Assembly: GCA_905250025.1 (NCBI GenBank)
Contig: CAJNOJ010000209.1
Coordinates: 62,001-126,000 of the forward strand
Source of the DNA: Adineta ricciae
Lineage: Eukaryota > Rotifera > Eurotatoria > Adinetida > Adinetidae
Reading direction: 5' to 3'
Length of the DNA stretch: 64,000 nt
Within the stretch, counting starts at the first letter, position 1; each line of letters opens with the position of its first letter. Both the position numbers and the translations under genes were made by a program. The notes beneath the pieces were generated by a model. It saw only the letters and a program-made list of their open reading frames with translations. It made no database searches and was not told the DNA's origin. Shown piece by piece: positions 59,401 through 64,000 of this stretch.

Positions 59401-62400
59401 AAATCCGGTAATTTAGCAAGAGCTTGGCCATGGGCTGTCAGCGGTTCACCTGGACCATCAGTTAAAATACCTACAACCAAAAGTAAGTTGATACTATGCG
59501 TCTTCATCGTGAAAAGAAAAATTAAACTAACCTAGTTGTTTTAATTCTTTAATCGTATGATCAATAGTTTGTTGTGATGGCTTGTCGGGAAAGAATTCTT
59601 TCATGTAATTGAGACCTTTTTTCAATGGTGATTTTCTTAGCGAAAATTCGATATTCATTAAGTCGGATTGGCAAATTTGTGCTGTTGGAAAGGGTTTATC
59701 TTCAACTTTGAAATCGTATAAGGCAAAATATGTTCCCGGTTGTGTTCGTCCTAATCGCCCAAGACGTTGCTTGATTGTTGATTCAGCTGCTCTGACAGTT
59801 TGAAGAATAGTTCGTTTCGATTTTGGATCATAAACAGGTATATTAATGAAACCAGTGTCAACAACGTACTTTAACTGAGGAAAGGTCAATGAAGTTTCTG
59901 CTACTGTTGTCGAAAAGAACACAGAGCCGTGATCAATAAACGTCTGCTGTTCCGATGCTTGTTGTGATTGTATTAATGGGTAGGCAATAATAGCTCCACC
60001 AGTGATGTCCTTCAACAGCCGACAACACTCCGTAACTTCAAAAACTGAACTAACGAAGCAAAGAATTTGATCGTAACGACGACGTTCTTTGACGTACAGC
60101 TCTTGTACAATATTCAAAACATTTTCATTCGGTCGAAAACATTTTGTCACTGGATACAAGGTGCCCATCTGTGGCATTTGGAATTCAGACAGCTTCACAT
60201 CGGAAATTTGACGAAACAATGCCGGTACGGTTTTGTCTAGCGTTGCCGATGAAATGATAATTTTCATTCGAAGTCTTAGATCCGGATGGATTTTTAATAT
60301 TCGTGCTAATAATGCCAAACAATGATCGATATTAACTGATCGTTCGTGAACTTCATCGATGAAAAATACGACAGATTTATTTATGTTCGTATCTCGGCGA
60401 ATGAAATTCTCGTCATAGAGTAGATATTCTTTTAACAAGCCATCTGTTAAGTAAAGCACTTGAGCATTGGGGTTAGAGTTTGCACCACTAACCGCCCAAC
60501 CAGCAAATTTCGATGACAATGAATCTTTTCCTGTCGTCATTGTTTCGTTGACACGTTCGGCTATCAGCGTACATGGCAAACGTCGAGGTTGTGTCACAAG
60601 AATCTTATCGTAACCTTCAGCTGCAAGCAGTGCCGGCAAGAGTGTCGATTTACCTAAACATAGAATATAAACGAAATTCAACATAAAGGTTAGAGTTCTC
60701 TAATGAAGACATCCTCAGACAAATATGTTACCTGAGCCTGTCGATGTTGCAATAGTTGTCACTACGTTGTGCTCAATTTTACTCAAGAGTTCTTCAGCTG
60801 ATTCGAATAGCGGCAGTTGAATTTTAAACGAACAGTAATAAATCATTAATCGCTGGAGAAGAGAAGGAATTTGATTGTAATGCTTAACTTCATGTCCGTG
60901 AAACTGTGCATTTGTTTTCAGAGTGTTTCGTATTTTTTCAATAAAATACTCTAAAGTTGATATCGATTTTTTGGTCGGCTGTTTTTCCAAGTGATTCTTT
61001 TGTAGTAGAACGTTCTCTTTGATAAACTGTTCAAGTGCTTGCTCTTTAAATGTTTGACTTTGATTCAGTAGAGAGTGTTTTTTCATAAAGTCCTCCGTTT
61101 TCGAAAAGATCTCTTGTTTAACGCCATTCGAATCATTAAAAATCATCTGTTCGGGTAAGCTTTTCGCTATTTCATTAATATATTTGTCGAATGCAGTTAC
61201 GTATACTTGCGATTGGTCATTAAATAATTTAAGAAGCAAACGATGATATTCTTTCCAAAGTTGTGTCCTCGGTCGAACTTGCAATAGGATACGTTTGACG
61301 CTGTTCGTGATTTTATCCGACTTTTTCTGATAGAATTGCTTGGCACTTTGTTGTAAACGTAGAAGGTAACGTATCTGCGTTAAAATGGCTTTAAACCGTT
61401 GATGATGAGCATCAAATCCAACAAGTGTTACTGTATAAGTACGGGCCGTTTGTTGAAAACTCATTTTGACAATATTGTCCAATGGGCAGTTCTTCAGCGG
61501 AATTTTGGTTAGCTTTAAATAGTCGAGAATAGAAGAATATTTCGGTGTGAGAAAATCTTGTACGATTTCGCTTTCGACATTGTGGTAATGATTGGATATG
61601 ATTGCTTTTTCAATATTCTGAAGGTGATTTTTCTCTTCGAGGAGTTTTTGTTGTTCATTGTTTAGAAATCGAATTTTTTCTCTTAAATTTTCGAAATCTT
61701 GTTTTTGTTTTTCTGACTTTTCCTTTGATTCTTGTAAACATTTATTCATGTGTTCATTAGCACGTTTTAGTTGCTCTTCAAGGTCATGGTTCATTTGAGC
61801 TTTCTTCTCCAATTCAGCTCGAATAGCGAACAATTGTTTATGATCAACAGCTGACTTTGTTTCGTGAAACGTTGAAACACTCTGTGGTCCACGCGATGCA
61901 CTATCTAGGTAATCATTAAGACCTTCACTTCTGGAATCATCGCTATGTATTGATTGTGTATCATCATCATCATCGTCATCGTTGTTATCTTTGTTTTTCA
62001 AATCATGGATAGACCAATCGCCGTTGTTCGCATTTCTGTTTTCCTTAACAGGTAGAAGAAAATGATTTTATGCTTCATGCAACCAAACGTTATCTTACTG
62101 TTGCATCTTGTGGAAATTCGTCGTCGTCACCTTCGTCGTCAAGATTCGACTGAGGCGATGATACTAGATCATCAGCATCGTCGTCTGGTACATGATCACT
62201 GTTTGGTTTGGACTTTTCTCTTGACATGTTTGTGGTGTATGGAATAGGATCACGTTGACTTAAATTTTCAAAGTTATCAAGAAACTGAAACTTTTTCATA
62301 GAACTTTCGCTTCTAGACACTAGTTTTGGTAACCATCGGATGTAGCCAAATATCGTTTTCTCGTCATTTGTAAATGTGAAGGATTGAAAATTAAATGTTA

Positions 62401-63763
62401 ATGGCTCATCAGCAATGGGATCTATCTTCAGACGATAGATTTTTCTTCGATAATTCATTGTGTGATCCATTTTTAAATTCACTTCTGCTGGACAGTTATA
62501 CCAACAGTTGGTTTGTATTCGAAATCGGCTGTCAAAGATTTCCGGGAGTTGAAAAGCCTTTAAAGATGGTACGTGGTTCGTATGAACATTGCGATGTTTC
62601 GTAAGCATGATTTGCCAAACAGCGTAACAGTCAAAATTCCAGATTGATGATCCACGGCAGCGCACCCAAGATAAATGATTTTTTTTTCCTTTATTTTCTT
62701 CCGAACGAAGAAATATGATGGGTGAAACATGTGAAATAACTGAATCGGCGACGAAATAGATTTTTTGCTCCATTTCTTCGTCATCTTTTACCAATAATGA
62801 ACGATTTAATTGTTCGGCGTCTTTCGGTGTGCATAGGGTCCAATGATCCTTCTCGAATGGTTTATATTCCCAAACGGAGTCAAATGCATCTTCTGAACAT
62901 TTTTCTTTGATAGGTTCTTTCGGGAAAGGGCCTGTTCCTCTTGAATAGCTAAGTACAAGAAAATTTTCAAAATATGCCCGAATATTATCTTGCCGTTTCC
63001 CGTTATCAATGGGCGTCTCTTCCACTTGATTTTGAATAAAATAATCAGCACCATGTCCGATTAAATATTCCACAATACCCAAATGTCCTCTGAAACATGC
63101 GGCATGCAATGGTGTCGAGGCCGCTGATGGATAAGCACGATACTTTCCATCGTCTATTCGTAAAGCTTTGTCAAGTTCTTGAAGATTCTGTGCGTTAACA
63201 GAACATTGACCTTTTTCAACGAGATATTGAACTAATGGAAAATGGTTATTTCTTGCCGCTGAATACAAAAGAGTTGTTCCATGAAGACCTGGTCGATCTT
63301 TGAATGTAGGATAATTTTGAACGAAATCTCTTACACTCGGTACATCTCCATTCCATGCTGCTTGAAATGCATCAAAAGATGCTGAAGCGCCTCGAAGCGT
63401 ACATTCAAATGGGTAAAGACTATCCATACTAAAAGACGTCGTAAATCTTTTCTGTTGTTCATTGAAATGATATGGAACGAGAAATTCCAACAGATATTTT
63501 TGACCTAATGTACCCATAGATGAATAATATTTGTCAATCGTTCGTTCAATTTTCACACGGAGTATATCCATGTCAGTTTCCTGTTCTTTACTCAATGTAA
63601 ATGAATATATTCCTGTGTTTAACACCGAATTTTGATGTAAACTGTTCGAGTTCGTATTCGAATGCTTTGGTTGTAATTGCTCAATGGTTCGATGTATAAG
63701 CTGAACTATATCTTCGGAACATCGTTTCACGTACTTTTCGTCCGACGGGTTTGATGCACTCAT
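56450..63763 (-). CDS. Giant fusion: ankyrin - coiled coil - DEAH RNA helicase - nucleotidyltransferase-like - PARP
   Basis: Six exons: 62099-63763, 60732-62043, 59532-60653, 58055-59470 (includes N and a 221-nt artefact duplication), 56767-57828, and 56450-56701 with the last few codons lost at the N. About 2,200 residues. Domains in order: ankyrin repeats at about 150-270 (TPLHAACFRGHLGIVEYLIG); possible WWE-like segment (VWEYKPFEKDHWTL); acidic linker and coiled coil; helicase with Walker A TSTGSGKST split by an intron, DEVH box, SSAT, and QRLGRLGR; HA2/OB fold; GGFVRD...DLD nucleotidyltransferase-like motifs; PARP with H (LFHGTK), Y (GAYFAD) and E (NEYIVY). All splice junctions keep frame, and no stop lies within exons. 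Probably a cytosolic RNA-handling ADP-ribosyltransferase; the role is unknown. Confidence 0.8.
58789..59009 (+). repeat. 221-bp exact repeat, left of N (contig overlap)
   Basis: Identical to 59011-59231. The same stretch also ends the contig at 56448. In the gene it causes an apparent repeat of about 70 codons, which should be removed from the protein. Confidence 0.88.
59011..59231 (+). repeat. 221-bp exact repeat, right of N (contig overlap)
   Basis: Second copy of 58789-59009. See that entry. Confidence 0.88.
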
Positions 63764-64000
63764 AGTTTCGATCTATAAATATAATGAAGAAAGTTTGTGT
63801 ATACTCGTTATGCATCTTGAGAAATAAGTGTGAGGGAAATGGTATACTTCATAGCTTCTCGAGTTGTTTCTCTGAACACTCATCGTCCAGATGTGAATCA
63901 TTTCAATATACTATTTGAAAAAGTAAATATCTTCACAGCTGAATTGAACTGCCTAAAGTCAGCGAGGAAATAGAAGTGGATATGGAGGAATGATGCTGCG
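63764..64000. other. Upstream flank of the fusion gene
   Basis: Putative 5' flank of the minus-strand fusion gene. No supported features; a short AT-rich stretch precedes the ATG. Confidence 0.3.

Noticed and set aside
1..64000. tRNA, rRNA or other structured RNA genes
   Set aside because: I looked for cloverleaf box sequences and rRNA-like stretches by eye and found none convincing; tRNAscan-SE and Infernal would settle this.

Overview
The window is nuclear DNA of an invertebrate animal, most likely a bdelloid rotifer (Adineta/Rotaria type). The reasons are AT-rich sequence, protein-coding genes cut by many introns of about 45-65 nt, head-to-tail genes with splice-acceptor sequences just before their start codons (bdelloids trans-splice a leader RNA), and gene families expanded in bdelloids (F-box/LRR, ADP-ribosyltransferases, orphan rhodopsin-type GPCRs, a fungal-type transporter relic). 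The species call is inference; no marker RNA gene is present.

Region 1 (1-27.6 kb) is a compact housekeeping block: the 3' end of TCERG1; a divergent class I aldolase; an arrestin-fold protein; a GAREM-like CABIT protein; pyridoxal kinase; an insulin-like peptide; a minus-strand chain CNOT11 > coiled-coil protein > DPH1 > Fos/ATF3-type bZIP; ariadne-1 (RBR ubiquitin ligase); and a second minus-strand chain EXOC1 > V-ATPase subunit d > proteasome beta-3. Both chains look like trans-spliced operons.

Region 2 (27.9-30.5 kb) is a non-autonomous DNA transposon with TIRs of about 350 bp, each ending in eight 16-bp palindromic units, flanked by TA.

Region 3 (30.5-53.1 kb) holds two diverged direct copies of a 9.5-9.9 kb segment. 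Each carries a secreted Ly6-type peptide, a secreted R-S-E type ADP-ribosyltransferase, a dead fungal-type MFS transporter, an F-box/LRR protein, a dead GPCR and a GPCR. Between the copies lie a truncated secreted protein and two unassigned genes.

Region 4 (53.9-63.8 kb, minus) is the most unusual part. It is a gene of about 2,200 codons joining ankyrin repeats, a coiled coil, a complete DEAH-type RNA helicase, a nucleotidyltransferase-like module and a PARP catalytic domain with an intact H-Y-E triad. A second, 5'-truncated copy of its 3' half lies next to it.

Caution on the assembly: single Ns at 28449, 40392, 56449 and 59010 mark contig joins. Two joins are flanked by exact 221-bp duplications, which is contig overlap rather than biology. 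The two copies of the helicase-PARP 3' half, and perhaps the 9.5-kb copies, may be haplotypes strung in series.
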